DNA of 64,000 nt from JAIROC01 sp031553535 (GCA_031553535.1 JAVBLM010000042.1:28747-92746); one strand, 5' to 3'. Shown: positions 44,824 through 54,076, counted from the first letter of the stretch. Translations and numbers: made by a program. The notes: generated by a model from the sequence alone, not told the origin.

Positions 44824-46318
44824 TAAATACGATATTCTTATAGCCGGAAGTGGCTTAGGTGGTCTGGTATGCGGATACATTCTATCGAAGAATGGTTATA
44901 AGGTTATTATTGTGGAGAAAAATCCACAAATCGGGGGATGTTTGCAAACATTTAAGCGGGGCGGTGTTAAGTTTGATACGGGGATGCATTATATTGGAAG
45001 TATGGAAGAAGGTCAAGTATTGCATCGCTTCTTTAAATATTTGAATCTACTGGATGACGTTCCTTTAAGCCGGCTGGACGAATCGGGTTATGATGTAATA
45101 TCTATAGCCGGGGAAAAATATACCTATGCTTCAGGCTTTGATGGTTTTATCGAAGAACTGTCCCGGCAGTTCCCTCAAAATAAAAAGGATATAGAGCAAT
45201 ATGTTAAATGTATTCAGGATATTGCCAATGCTTCCCCGTTGTATAAGTTGCAGGAAATAAACACCCTTGTTTATATTGAGGCGGATTATATCAAGACGAG
45301 TATCAATGAGTTTATTGCATCCGTTACGGATAATAAACGCTTGCAAAATGTATTGGCAGGGAGTATTCCGTTGTATGCCGGGGTGAAAGATAAAACGCCG
45401 ACCTATATTCATGCTTTGATAAATAATTTTTATATTCAAAGCGCCTATCGTATTACCGGAGGAAGCGACAGGATCGCAGATTCTTTAGCAAAGTCCATAA
45501 AATCATTCGGGGGAGAAATACGGACAAATGCGGAAGTAGAAAGTTTTGTTTGTAATGAGGAGAAAATGACAGAAGTTCTATTGACAAATGGAAATATAAT
45601 AGAAGCTGATTATTTTATTTCCAATATTCATCCGCAAATAACAATGGAAAAAACCCAGACAAAGCTAATCCGTAAAGTATATCGTGAGCGGATTAGTAAT
45701 TTGGAGAATACGATTTCCAACTTTACTGTTTTTATTAAATTTAAAAAAGGGAAAACTCAATACCTGAATTATAATTTTTATTATTACGAGAATGAAGATG
45801 TCTGGTCGATTAACGACTATGATATAGATAAATGGCCTCAGAGCTACATGTATATGCACCAGAGTGTGGAAGATAAAGCCCAATATGCGGAAAGTGCCCA
45901 AATGATTGCCTATATGCATTATGATGAGGTGAAGCAATGGGAGAATACCAAGGTAGGACGCAGGGGTGCAGATTATGAAGCATTCAAATCGGAAAAAACG
46001 CGGAAAATGCTGGATAAACTGGAGGAATCATTTCCTGGAATAAAGGATGCTATAGAATCGGTCTACACATCATCTCCACTGACATATCGGGACTATACCG
46101 CAACAAAGGAAGGTTCAATGTACGGAATTGTCAGGGATAAAAACTTTCCGACACAGACACTTGTCTCACAGCGCACAAAAGTACCCAATTTGTTTTTGAC
46201 CGGACAAAATATCAATTCCCATGGTATATTGGGTGTAATAATAGGGGCGATGATAACCTGTGCCGAATTTTTGGGAATGAATCAGATTATCCGGGAAATA
46301 GATCGCTCCAATGATTAA
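44813..46318 (+). CDS. CrtI/phytoene-desaturase-like FAD oxidoreductase
   Basis: 501 residues. The N-terminal dinucleotide motif AGSGLGGLVCGYILSKNG is followed by VEKNPQIGGCLQTF and FDTGMHYIGS, as in carotenoid isomerases, desaturases and all-trans-retinol saturases. The C-terminal NLFLTGQNINSHGILGVIIGA closes the FAD site. In this operon it probably oxidises or isomerises the polyene chain or its head group; carotenoid desaturation is unlikely, since no crtB or crtE is nearby. Last gene of the operon. Confidence 0.88.
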   Translation: MENNKYDILIAGSGLGGLVCGYILSKNGYKVIIVEKNPQIGGCLQTFKRGGVKFDTGMHYIGSMEEGQVLHRFFKYLNLLDDVPLSRLDESGYDVISIAGEKYTYASGFDGFIEELSRQFPQNKKDIEQYVKCIQDIANASPLYKLQEINTLVYIEADYIKTSINEFIASVTDNKRLQNVLAGSIPLYAGVKDKTPTYIHALINNFYIQSAYRITGGSDRIADSLAKSIKSFGGEIRTNAEVESFVCNEEKMTEVLLTNGNIIEADYFISNIHPQITMEKTQTKLIRKVYRERISNLENTISNFTVFIKFKKGKTQYLNYNFYYYENEDVWSINDYDIDKWPQSYMYMHQSVEDKAQYAESAQMIAYMHYDEVKQWENTKVGRRGADYEAFKSEKTRKMLDKLEESFPGIKDAIESVYTSSPLTYRDYTATKEGSMYGIVRDKNFPTQTLVSQRTKVPNLFLTGQNINSHGILGVIIGAMITCAEFLGMNQIIREIDRSND

Positions 46319-46518
46319 GCATGCATTCCAATTATCAATTACGGATTACGGAAAGAAGGAGCGTCATTGCTATTAGGGCAAAGAATGAGGGAATATAAAC
46401 GGCATCAAAGTATTAGCAAGATAATCCCGAATAAAAGAGAGAGTTTGAATTTCTTTAAAAACAAATTGTATTATCGCGGAGGGCTTTGTTACGCCTGCCA
46501 TATCAAAAAGGAAATGCT

Positions 46519-46746
46519 TTTCGGGTTTTCCCGAAATCTCCAAATAAAAGTTTGAAACGTTTTCGGGTCTTCCCGAAATTCCCAAATGAAAGTTTAAGAC
46601 ATTTTCGGGTTCTCCCGAAATCTTCAAATGAAAGTTTATGACATTTTCGGGTCTTCCCGAAATCTCCAAATGAAAGTTTAAAATGTTTTCGGGCCTTCCC
46701 GAAATTCCCAAATAAAAGTTTAAAACGTTTTCGGGGTCTCCCGAAA
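46519..46746 (+). repeat. 42-bp palindromic tandem repeat array 3
   Basis: TTTCGGG starts at 46519, 46561, 46603, 46645, 46687 and 46729, six units exactly 42 bp apart. Each forms TTTCGGG-4 nt-CCCGAAA. The linker is near CAAATGAAAGTTTAAAA, a variant of the array A linker. It begins 200 bp after the polyene-like operon. The rest of 46319-46880 shows no gene. Confidence 0.95.
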
Positions 46747-46885
46747 CTGCCGAATCAAAGCGGTTTAGCTTTCTGAGATATATGCAAGAAAAAAGTAAAA
46801 AAAATTGATTTGTTTTACAATTGCTTAGATAGGGTTTGGTTGTGGCTTAACAGTTGCAAGCAATAATCGCAAGATTGCAATTGTG

Positions 46886-46935
46886 AAAAAAAGTGATATA
46901 TTTATCTCTTATGTTAAAAAAAAGTGATATATTTG
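46886..46935 (+). promoter_or_regulatory. Direct-repeat operator and promoter of the DUF3796-like/XRE pair
   Basis: AAAAAAAGTGATATATTT occurs at 46886-46903 and again at 46917-46934, 31 bp apart (three helical turns). The second copy overlaps the -7 box TATATTTG (46928-46935). Repressor binding to both copies would cover the promoter. The XRE protein encoded two genes on is a plausible ligand. Confidence 0.55.
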
Positions 46936-46965
46936 CAACATTGTTGTAATCTAAAATCTTTTAAT

Positions 46966-47349
46966 ATGGACAGTACAAAACAAAAAACAAAAAGGTCTCG
47001 CAAATATGCATGGACACAAGGATTTCTCGGATTTTTAGGCTGTATAGGATTTCGATATTTTGGGAACTATGACCCTGCTTATCTTGTTTACTTTTCATTT
47101 TTTTCATTTTTTGCGTTTTTTATTACCGGAAGATTAGCTTCCGAGATGCAAGATGAACGAATGAAAGAAAACCATAAAAAAGCACTTTTATTGGCATTGA
47201 AAATTCCATTGGTTATATTATTGCTTATCGGAATACTTCCTACTTTTGCTACGCTGACAGAAGTAACAACTATTGTAATATGTATGATAGGATATGTATT
47301 AACAACTTTTACATATGCAATAGCTTTTTATTATTATGATAAACATTGA
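46966..47349 (+). CDS. Small membrane protein, possibly DUF3796-like
   Basis: 127 residues from the ATG at 46966; the longer frame from 46924 starts inside the promoter. Basic N terminus, then GFLGFLGCIGFRYFG and about four hydrophobic helices. The GFLGFLG opening and linkage to a short XRE regulator resemble DUF3796 genes of Firmicutes, but I am not certain of the family. The XRE gene overlaps its stop by one base (TGATG), so the two are translationally coupled. Confidence 0.65.
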   Translation: MDSTKQKTKRSRKYAWTQGFLGFLGCIGFRYFGNYDPAYLVYFSFFSFFAFFITGRLASEMQDERMKENHKKALLLALKIPLVILLLIGILPTFATLTEVTTIVICMIGYVLTTFTYAIAFYYYDKH

Positions 47350-47555
47350 TGATGGAGGTTAAATTTATAAGTAATCTAAAAAAATATAGGCAACTGGCAA
47401 ATCTGACTCAAGAAGAACTGGCGGAAAAAGTATTTGTCAGAAGAGAAACAATCGTTCGTTTGGAAGCAGGCAAATATAATCCTTCTCTAAAATTAGCTAT
47501 TGATATTTCTCGTGTATTGCAAATGCCAATAGAGGAGATTTTTGTTTTTGAATAA
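47349..47555 (+). CDS. XRE-family helix-turn-helix regulator
   Basis: A 68-residue protein that is almost entirely the Cro/CI HTH domain: NLKKYRQLANLTQEELAEKV, then the recognition helix RRETIVRLEAGKYNPSL and LAIDISRVLQMPIEEIF. The short YozG-like form usually partners a small membrane protein, as here. The start ATG 47349 overlaps the upstream TGA; ATG 47352 is an alternative. It probably represses its own promoter through the direct repeats upstream of 46966. Confidence 0.9.
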   Translation: MMEVKFISNLKKYRQLANLTQEELAEKVFVRRETIVRLEAGKYNPSLKLAIDISRVLQMPIEEIFVFE

Positions 47556-47685
47556 GAGAAATACATTTCCAATCATTACTTGTCGTCAATTTGAAACCGG
47601 GGACGATTGTTTTACTCGGGATAGTTAATAGAGTATATTTTATTAATTCTGCTTATTTTGATATAAAAACGATGCTTTTTTTTAT

Positions 47686-47693
47686 TATCTTTG
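47686..47693 (+). promoter_or_regulatory. Promoter -7 element for the radical SAM gene
   Basis: TATCTTTG matches TAnnTTTG, about 95 nt before the ATG at 47789. Confidence 0.6.
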
Positions 47694-47788
47694 CATTTAG
47701 GATTCTTCATACAAAGGGTAATGATTTGTTTGAGAAATAATTGATTTTTTGTTGCCCATTCAGCTTAATTTTAAATAAAAATAACTAT

Positions 47789-49066
47789 ATGAAATTTAAA
47801 CTTATATACCCTAAATGGAAAAAATTGCCAGGACAAACTACTTTTAACCTGCCTCCTCATGGCCCTGTGGTATTTGCTGCGGCCTTGCCCGAATATGTGG
47901 ATGTTTCTTTTACCGATGAAAATGTAGAAGATATTAATTTTGATGAAGATTGTGATCTGGTTGGAATATCCATGATGCTTAGTACCCAGGTGAAAAGAGG
48001 TTGGTCTATTGCTCAGGAATTTCGCAAGAGAGGGAAACAGGTTATTTTTGGAGGTATTTCCACCATGTTGCATGCGAAAGAAACAATGCAATATGCCGAT
48101 TCCGTTTTTTTAGGGGAAGCGGAAGGCCGTATGGAAGATGTACTTAGCGATTGGAGGAAGGGTGAATTAAAGAAGGTATATAATTTTATGAATAATCATC
48201 CTGCAGTTGAGCTGGTTGGCCCGGCACGAAGGGATTTATATAAGAGGGATTTGTATAATCACAAGGGAGTGCAAATGGTAGATTTATTCCATGCTTCCCG
48301 GGGATGTAAGTTTAGCTGTTATCCGTGTGCTGTTTCTTACCTGGGAGGAAGGAGTTTTCGTCCCCGTCCGGTTTCCAAGGCGATAGAAGAAATGGAGATG
48401 ATAGATAACAATCGTTTATTCATTGTGGATAATTCATTAGCACAGGACAGGAAGTGGGAAGAAGATCTTTTCAAGGCAATGATTCCAATGAAAAAACAAT
48501 GGATCAGCCATACGATTGACGATGATCCTAAAATATTGGATCTGGCGGCTCAGGCAGGAGCTTGGTATGTTTATCAGGCAGTGTTTGATACTTCCGATTA
48601 TATCAAGGAACGCATCAAGCGTTATCATGATTATGGAATCGGAGTAGAAGGGACTATCTTGTTGGGACTGGATAATCAAACAGAAGATGATATTTTACGT
48701 TTGATAGATTTCTTGTTGGAAATAGACCTGGATTTGGCTGAGTTTACCGTACTTTCTCCATTCCCTCATACAAAGGCGTATGATGATTTGGTGCGACAGA
48801 ACAGAATATTTGATCATGATTGGGATCATTATAATGCTGGACAGGTTGTTTATCAACCTAAGAATATGACACCGGAAAGATTACAGGAATTGTATGAATA
48901 TGCATGGAAGGCATTCTATAAAGACGAAAGCCAGGAAGAAAAAATGCTTAAGCTTTTCACAACAGTCATGCTGCGTGAAATGGAGAAGGGGACTTATATT
49001 CCCAGAAAAAGAGAACTCATCAATAAGAGTTTTGGGAAAGATGTAGTTCGTAATTTTGCCAATTAG
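47789..49066 (+). CDS. Radical SAM protein with B12-binding-like N-terminal domain
   Basis: 425 residues from the ATG at 47789; the track-length frame from 47741 has no ribosome site or promoter fit. Residues 1 to about 140 look like a Rossmann-type cobalamin-binding fold, but the DxHxxG motif is not seen. The 4Fe-4S cluster motif CKFSCYPC (Cys173, 177, 180) follows, then a TIM-barrel with ILLGLDNQTEDD. The substrate is unknown. A 124-residue partner gene starts 23 nt later. Confidence 0.88.
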   Translation: MKFKLIYPKWKKLPGQTTFNLPPHGPVVFAAALPEYVDVSFTDENVEDINFDEDCDLVGISMMLSTQVKRGWSIAQEFRKRGKQVIFGGISTMLHAKETMQYADSVFLGEAEGRMEDVLSDWRKGELKKVYNFMNNHPAVELVGPARRDLYKRDLYNHKGVQMVDLFHASRGCKFSCYPCAVSYLGGRSFRPRPVSKAIEEMEMIDNNRLFIVDNSLAQDRKWEEDLFKAMIPMKKQWISHTIDDDPKILDLAAQAGAWYVYQAVFDTSDYIKERIKRYHDYGIGVEGTILLGLDNQTEDDILRLIDFLLEIDLDLAEFTVLSPFPHTKAYDDLVRQNRIFDHDWDHYNAGQVVYQPKNMTPERLQELYEYAWKAFYKDESQEEKMLKLFTTVMLREMEKGTYIPRKRELINKSFGKDVVRNFAN

Positions 49067-49089
49067 TCAATAGATTTTTGTTTATAGTT

Positions 49090-49464
49090 ATGCAGACATC
49101 ATTTAAAGAAATTGATGAACTTTTTGAATTTAGAGGATTGTGGGATATCCCTTCAAAATGCGGGTTAAAGATCATACAGCAGAAAGATCGCTACATAGTT
49201 ATGGTTTCGGAATTGTATCAGGATAATCCGGGTACTTCTATTACGCAGGCAACTTCTACATTGGCGAAGCAAATATGTGAGGTGTATAATCTTCCCAAGA
49301 AAGAAATAATTTATATAGAACATAATCCGGATATGAATTCCAAGTTGTCATTTTATGATGAAGAATTCTATTTGGTAGAATTTGATATGAATGACGATAG
49401 TTTTGTTAACCCTAAATGGGCCCAGTTAACCGCTGAACAAGTAAAAGGTTTTTTGGATAAATAA
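49090..49464 (+). CDS. Small conserved protein of unknown function
   Basis: 124 residues from the ATG at 49090. Mixed alpha/beta with no signal peptide or membrane segment, containing ELYQDNPGTSITQATSTLAKQI and FYLVEFDMNDDS. I do not recognise the family. It sits 23 nt after the radical SAM gene on the same strand, so it may act with it. Confidence 0.65.
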   Translation: MQTSFKEIDELFEFRGLWDIPSKCGLKIIQQKDRYIVMVSELYQDNPGTSITQATSTLAKQICEVYNLPKKEIIYIEHNPDMNSKLSFYDEEFYLVEFDMNDDSFVNPKWAQLTAEQVKGFLDK

Positions 49465-49533
49465 AGATATAACAAGAGGAATATAAAATTGAATATATTG
49501 AAATAAACTTTTATTAACTAAAAACACAGCAAA

Positions 49534-50091
49534 ATGAAAAAATTAGTATTAGTGGCAATATGCCTGTTTGTATTGGGAGGATTTGTGAATGCACAGAAAT
49601 TCAAACCGTCTCCTGATTTTCTAAGTGGTCAAACCGAAGTCAACGTGATTTTAGACTACAGTAAGGTCGTGTATGATGGAGATTCCCAAACAAAGTATTA
49701 CAAAGGGAAAAGTAAATCTTGGATAGAAGAGTGGGAAGGCAAGCGCAGAGATGCGAATTGGGCATCTTTTTGTAAAGACTTAAACGCGGAAATAGAAAAA
49801 AGTAGTACAACCGTGGGAGAACATTCCGATGCACAATATACAATTCTTGTAGATGTACTTGATTGTGATTTTGGTGCTTATGCAGGTCCGATGTCTGTTC
49901 CTGCAAAACTTACGTGTACAGTTCGTATTGTAAAAACCGGCACAACACAAACCCTTGCATCGGTTACAATGAAAGTAAAACAAAGCAGTTTTACCACTAT
50001 TGCTACTCCTGTCGATTTTGATAGAATGTTTCTTGCCTTTGGCGAAATGGGAGAAAAAGTAGGAAAAATGCTTAGTAAAATATTGAAGTAA
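49534..50091 (+). CDS. Secreted protein of unknown function
   Basis: 185 residues with a clear signal peptide (cleavage after FVNA). The mature part has DYSKVVYDGDSQTKYYKG, two Cys residues far apart and a C-terminal helix. The arrangement resembles small periplasmic Bacteroidota proteins without assigned role. 18 nt before the esterase gene, so possibly co-transcribed. Confidence 0.75.
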   Translation: MKKLVLVAICLFVLGGFVNAQKFKPSPDFLSGQTEVNVILDYSKVVYDGDSQTKYYKGKSKSWIEEWEGKRRDANWASFCKDLNAEIEKSSTTVGEHSDAQYTILVDVLDCDFGAYAGPMSVPAKLTCTVRIVKTGTTQTLASVTMKVKQSSFTTIATPVDFDRMFLAFGEMGEKVGKMLSKILK

Positions 50092-50109
50092 CCGGTAATT
50101 TCGAACTTT

Positions 50110-50982
50110 GTGAAAACTTTTAAAAAAAGCATTATACTATTTTTAGTCTTACTTGTTGGCTTGTCTGTTTCAGCTCAAAAAACTATCCGGATTTGGGACG
50201 GAACAGACATGGCCTATAAGCAGAAATCAAGCAAGCTGTATGTTTTTATGTCTGAAAAGCCTAACACTTCGGGTGCATCGGTAATTATCTGTCCCGGAGG
50301 AAGCTATGCCCATTTATATGGTATTAAATGGGAAGGGTTTGAGGTGGCACAGTGGCTTAATTCTGTTGGAATTACCGCATTTGTATTGCAGTATCGTGTC
50401 GGAAAAGACGGCAATCATCATCCTGCCATGATAGAAGATGTACAACGTGCCTTGCAATTAATCAAAGAAAATAACAAGGAATATGGAATTAACCCCGACA
50501 AGGTAGGGGTGATGGGCTTTTCTGCAGGAGGTCACCTTTCTTTGATGGCAGGTGCATTTTATAATGAAAATTATTTAAATAGACTGGGGATTCAATCGGA
50601 TATTAGTTTAAAACCGGCATTTGTGGTTCCTGTTTACCCTGTTGTTTCCATGCAGGATAGCATTGCGCATGTTCGTTCCCGGAAAAATTTATTAGGTAAG
50701 AAATTCGGACAGGAAGAAAAAGATAAGTTCTCAATGGAATTACAGATGACCGAAGATATGCCCCCGGTATTTTTAATCACAACGAAAGATGATCCTGTGG
50801 TAGATTATACAAACAGTCTTGTTTTGGATGAAGCTATGAAAGGAGAGAGTATTCAATATAAGTTTTTATTATATGAAACGGGTGGACATGGCTTTGGAAT
50901 GAATGAACAAAGAGGGGGTGAAGCTGCCGAATGGAAAGTTCATTTTAAGGATTGGTTGTATGAAGTAAATATTTTGCAATGA
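50110..50982 (+). CDS. Secreted alpha/beta-hydrolase (acetyl esterase-like)
   Basis: 290 residues with GTG start at 50110 and a signal peptide (GLSVSAQ). The nucleophile Ser is in MGFSAGGHLSLMA, the acid in TTKDDPVVD and the His in TGGHGFGM. GGSYAHLYGIKWEG supplies the oxyanion side. It is closest to BD-FAE/Aes-type xylan or carbohydrate esterases. Periplasmic. Its 3' end overlaps the ligase gene by 4 nt, which suggests a shared function with it. Confidence 0.88.
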   Translation: MKTFKKSIILFLVLLVGLSVSAQKTIRIWDGTDMAYKQKSSKLYVFMSEKPNTSGASVIICPGGSYAHLYGIKWEGFEVAQWLNSVGITAFVLQYRVGKDGNHHPAMIEDVQRALQLIKENNKEYGINPDKVGVMGFSAGGHLSLMAGAFYNENYLNRLGIQSDISLKPAFVVPVYPVVSMQDSIAHVRSRKNLLGKKFGQEEKDKFSMELQMTEDMPPVFLITTKDDPVVDYTNSLVLDEAMKGESIQYKFLLYETGGHGFGMNEQRGGEAAEWKVHFKDWLYEVNILQ

Positions 50983-52283
50983 TGAATATGAATTTTCAGC
51001 CGGAAATTGAACGCCAACCCTTATCTGTAATTGAAAAATTCCAGGAAGGAAAACTATCTGAATTATTGGAATATTTATCTCGAAAATCTCCTTACTATTC
51101 CAGAATGTTTGAAAGGGGGAAGATAAATATTAAAAAAATCAAATCACTGAACGATTTGGAATATATTCCTGTTACAACAAAAGAAGATCTGCAATTATAT
51201 AATGATGATTTCTTTTGTGTAGATAAATCGAAAATAGTGGACTATATGACCACCTCCGGAACGTTGAGCGATCCCACGATTTTTGCCGTTACAAATAATG
51301 ACCTGGAACGATTAGCGTATAATGAAGCTATTTCTTTTGCTTGTGCAGGTGGCAAGGCGGGGAACATATATCAATTAATGACAACTATTGATAAACGGTT
51401 TATGGCAGGCTTAGCGTACTTTCTGGGGATCAGAAGAATGGGAGGCAGTATTATCAGAGTAGGGAATGGTATCCCCGAGCTTCAATGGGATACCATACAA
51501 CGGATTAAGCCGGATACAATTATATGTGTACCTTCTTTCATTCCAAAGATTATTCAGTACGCTATTGAACGTAATATTGATTATCGTAATACAAGTGTTA
51601 AAAAAGCTGTTTGTATAGGGGAGAACATCCGCAAGGATGGCTTTTCTCTTAACTTACTTGGACAAAAAATCAAAGAGAACTGGGATATTGAGTTATATTC
51701 TACCTATGCATCAACAGAAATGAATACAACATTTTGTGAATGCGAGGCAGGAAAAGGCGGGCATCATCATCCTGAGTTAATTATCTGCGAACTCCTGGAT
51801 GATCAAAATAATGTTGTCCCCCAGGGAGAATTAGGGGAATTGACAATTACTACCCTGGGTGTAGAAGGTATGCCTTTGTTGAGGTTTAAGACAGGTGATA
51901 TTTGCCGGTTTCATTATGAGCCTTGTATTTGTGGCAGGCAGACAATGCGTGTTAGCCCGATTATTGGCCGTAAGAACCAGATGATCAAATTCAAGGGAAC
52001 GACTCTTTATCCTGCATCTATTTTTGATGTTTTAGATAATATCGATTATGTTGAAAATTATCTTGTGGAGGTATATTCTAATGAAGTGGGAATGGATGAA
52101 GTTGTTGTAATAGTGGGATCCCAAGTACAAGGGGAAGATATAATAAAAGAGTTAAAAGATCATTTTAGAGCAAGACTACGGGTTGCCCCTGAAGTTAAGT
52201 TTGCAGACATTGATGAGATCAGGAAGATACAACTTCCTGAAATGAAAAGGAAACCTGTCAAATTTATAGATAAAAGAAAATAA
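50979..52283 (+). CDS. Phenylacetate-CoA ligase-like adenylating enzyme
   Basis: 434 residues of the PaaK-type ANL family. P-loop-like TTSGTLSDPTIFAVT, the acid-site YASTEMNTTFCE, LRFKTGDICRFHYEPCICGR and the hinge GRKNQMIKFKGTTLYP are all there, plus a small C-terminal domain. It would activate an aryl or fatty acid as an adenylate, then a thioester. Next to an acyltransferase and some 5 kb from an ACP/KS operon, it may supply an aryl starter or prepare an acyl group for lipid transfer. Confidence 0.87.
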   Translation: MMNMNFQPEIERQPLSVIEKFQEGKLSELLEYLSRKSPYYSRMFERGKINIKKIKSLNDLEYIPVTTKEDLQLYNDDFFCVDKSKIVDYMTTSGTLSDPTIFAVTNNDLERLAYNEAISFACAGGKAGNIYQLMTTIDKRFMAGLAYFLGIRRMGGSIIRVGNGIPELQWDTIQRIKPDTIICVPSFIPKIIQYAIERNIDYRNTSVKKAVCIGENIRKDGFSLNLLGQKIKENWDIELYSTYASTEMNTTFCECEAGKGGHHHPELIICELLDDQNNVVPQGELGELTITTLGVEGMPLLRFKTGDICRFHYEPCICGRQTMRVSPIIGRKNQMIKFKGTTLYPASIFDVLDNIDYVENYLVEVYSNEVGMDEVVVIVGSQVQGEDIIKELKDHFRARLRVAPEVKFADIDEIRKIQLPEMKRKPVKFIDKRK

Positions 52284-52290
52284 AGAAACT

Positions 52291-53424
52291 ATGAAAAATG
52301 CTAATTTTGACGATACACGACCCTATAATGATAATGAGATTCCGGATGCAATAAAACGTGTTTCTGAGAATATTCATTTTTATGAAGTCATAAAGTCTAT
52401 TTTTCCAGATGTAGACCTGCGTACATTTACAGATGATTTCAGGAAAATAAAAACTATTGATGAATTCCAGGAACAGGTAATGGATAAAGCGATACGTTCG
52501 ATTTTGAAACAAACCACGGCTAGTTTTTCATACACAGGACTGGAAACACTTACAAATGAAAAAAGTTATATGTTCTTGTCCAATCACCGGGATATATTAC
52601 TTGATTCTGCGATTTTACAGGTAGTGCTTCATGAATGCGGATTAAAGACTTCTGAAATAACTTTTGGAAGTAATTTGATGAGTACGCAATTTGTTATAGA
52701 CATCGGAAAAATGAATAAGATGTTTAAAATCGTGCGGGGAGGGACCATGAGAGAGATCTTTAATAATTCATTGGAAGTCTCTCAATATATGCGTTATGCA
52801 ATAACACAAAAACATCAGTCTACTTGGATCGCACACCGGAATGGCCGGACAAAAAATGGATTTGACAGCACGGAGATAGCTGTCCTAAAAATGTTTGCGA
52901 TGAGCAGTTCTTCCGATTTTGTTTCCAATCTGATGGAATTGAATATTACCCCTATTGCTGTTTCTTATGAGTATGAACCTTGTGATTTTCTTAAAACTAG
53001 GGAACTATATATTTCAAAAAGGAAACAATATGTAAAAGATCCCGGAGAAGATATGATTAGCATAATTCATGGTGTTCGTCAATGGAAAGGAAATGTACAT
53101 CTCGCTGTTTGCGGAACGATTACAGAGAAAGAATTGGAAAAGTGTGATACTTTTTCCCATAATGAGAAGTTCAAATGCCTGGCTGAAATTATTGACCGGA
53201 AAATTTATGGCAATTATAAATTATGGAAAACCAATTATATTGCCCATGATTTATTATACGATTCAAAACAGTATATCAATTTCTATTCCCAGCAAGAGAA
53301 AGATGCTTTTGAATTATATATGTCTGACGGATTAAAAGATATAGAAGGGGATATGAAAGAGCTTCGGGAAATTTTCCTGTCCATATATGCCAATCCGGTA
53401 AGGAATTCTTCATTTTTAAGATAG
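52291..53424 (+). CDS. PlsB/PlsC-like acyltransferase
   Basis: 377 residues. LSNHRDILLDSAIL gives the HX4D catalytic motif (about 100-105), and the second block reads AHRNGRTKNG in place of FPEGTR, a variant known in Bacteroidota acyltransferases. No strong membrane helix, so peripheral. It starts 7 nt after the ligase gene; the two probably act in turn, with the ligase activating an acyl group and this enzyme transferring it to a glycerol phosphate or related acceptor. Last gene before the repeat island at 53461. Confidence 0.83.
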   Translation: MKNANFDDTRPYNDNEIPDAIKRVSENIHFYEVIKSIFPDVDLRTFTDDFRKIKTIDEFQEQVMDKAIRSILKQTTASFSYTGLETLTNEKSYMFLSNHRDILLDSAILQVVLHECGLKTSEITFGSNLMSTQFVIDIGKMNKMFKIVRGGTMREIFNNSLEVSQYMRYAITQKHQSTWIAHRNGRTKNGFDSTEIAVLKMFAMSSSSDFVSNLMELNITPIAVSYEYEPCDFLKTRELYISKRKQYVKDPGEDMISIIHGVRQWKGNVHLAVCGTITEKELEKCDTFSHNEKFKCLAEIIDRKIYGNYKLWKTNYIAHDLLYDSKQYINFYSQQEKDAFELYMSDGLKDIEGDMKELREIFLSIYANPVRNSSFLR

Positions 53425-53460
53425 ATATTTATTATTGAGCTTGTTTAAAGTTATTATGAT

Positions 53461-54076
53461 AACGCGGGGATTTATATATCATTTTTTCAATGATTTATCG
53501 AGTTTTAATATCGGTAAACGTTACATACAACATAGAATCCCATTATATGGAGATAAGGTACAGTAAAATAAAGTTCCCGGAGATAATAAGAGTATTTAAT
53601 AAAGTAAGATAATCTATTTTTTTAGACTGTTTGATATATAGATTGCAAAAATAGGTTTCCCCTTCTTATCCCCCCTTATCTTTTATTATTTTGTAATCTT
53701 TACAGATTTCGCAGAAAAAGAAAACCCTTTTACCATTTGGGTTGGATATTTCAGGAAAGTCTGAAAGCATTTTACACTTTCGTTTGGACATTTCAGGAAG
53801 ACCTGAAAGCATTTTACACTTCCGTTTGAAGATTTCAGGAAGACCTGAAAACGTTTTACACTTTCGTTTGGACGTTTCAGGAAGACTCGAAAGTATTATA
53901 TACGGCTACACTTAATCTTAATATACGTTATGAATGATTTTCCGGAGAGGTTTATTCTTTATAAGGTTCACATATGTATACTTATTAAACGAGCAGACGG
54001 ATATCTATGATAGATGCACGAAGAAGGATATTATTCCTATTTGAAAAAGTTTCAATTTATCCTCCGAACTCACGTT
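53461..54076 (-). mobile_element. Dispersed non-coding element, copy B
   Basis: The reverse complement of this stretch aligns with 6432-7259 through leader, hairpin array and trailer. The outer end GAACTCACGTT (54066-54076) matches that of copy A exactly; the other end, AACGCGG, is diverged. ATGAT occurs on both outer sides (53456-53460 and 54077-54081), which could be a 5-bp target duplication. It is shorter than copy A because it has four hairpin units, not six or more. Confidence 0.7.
53749..53892 (-). repeat. 42-bp palindromic tandem repeat array B
   Basis: TTTCAGG starts at 53749, 53791, 53833 and 53875, exactly 42 bp apart, each followed by a 4-nt loop and CCTGAAA (the first and last are slightly decayed). 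Arms are TTTCAGG/CCTGAAA, a compensated double change relative to TTTCGGG/CCCGAAA. Orientation is opposite to array A. Confidence 0.93.

Noticed and set aside
46373..46711. Minus-strand repetitive ORF of 112 codons
   Set aside because: Same artefact, over array 3.
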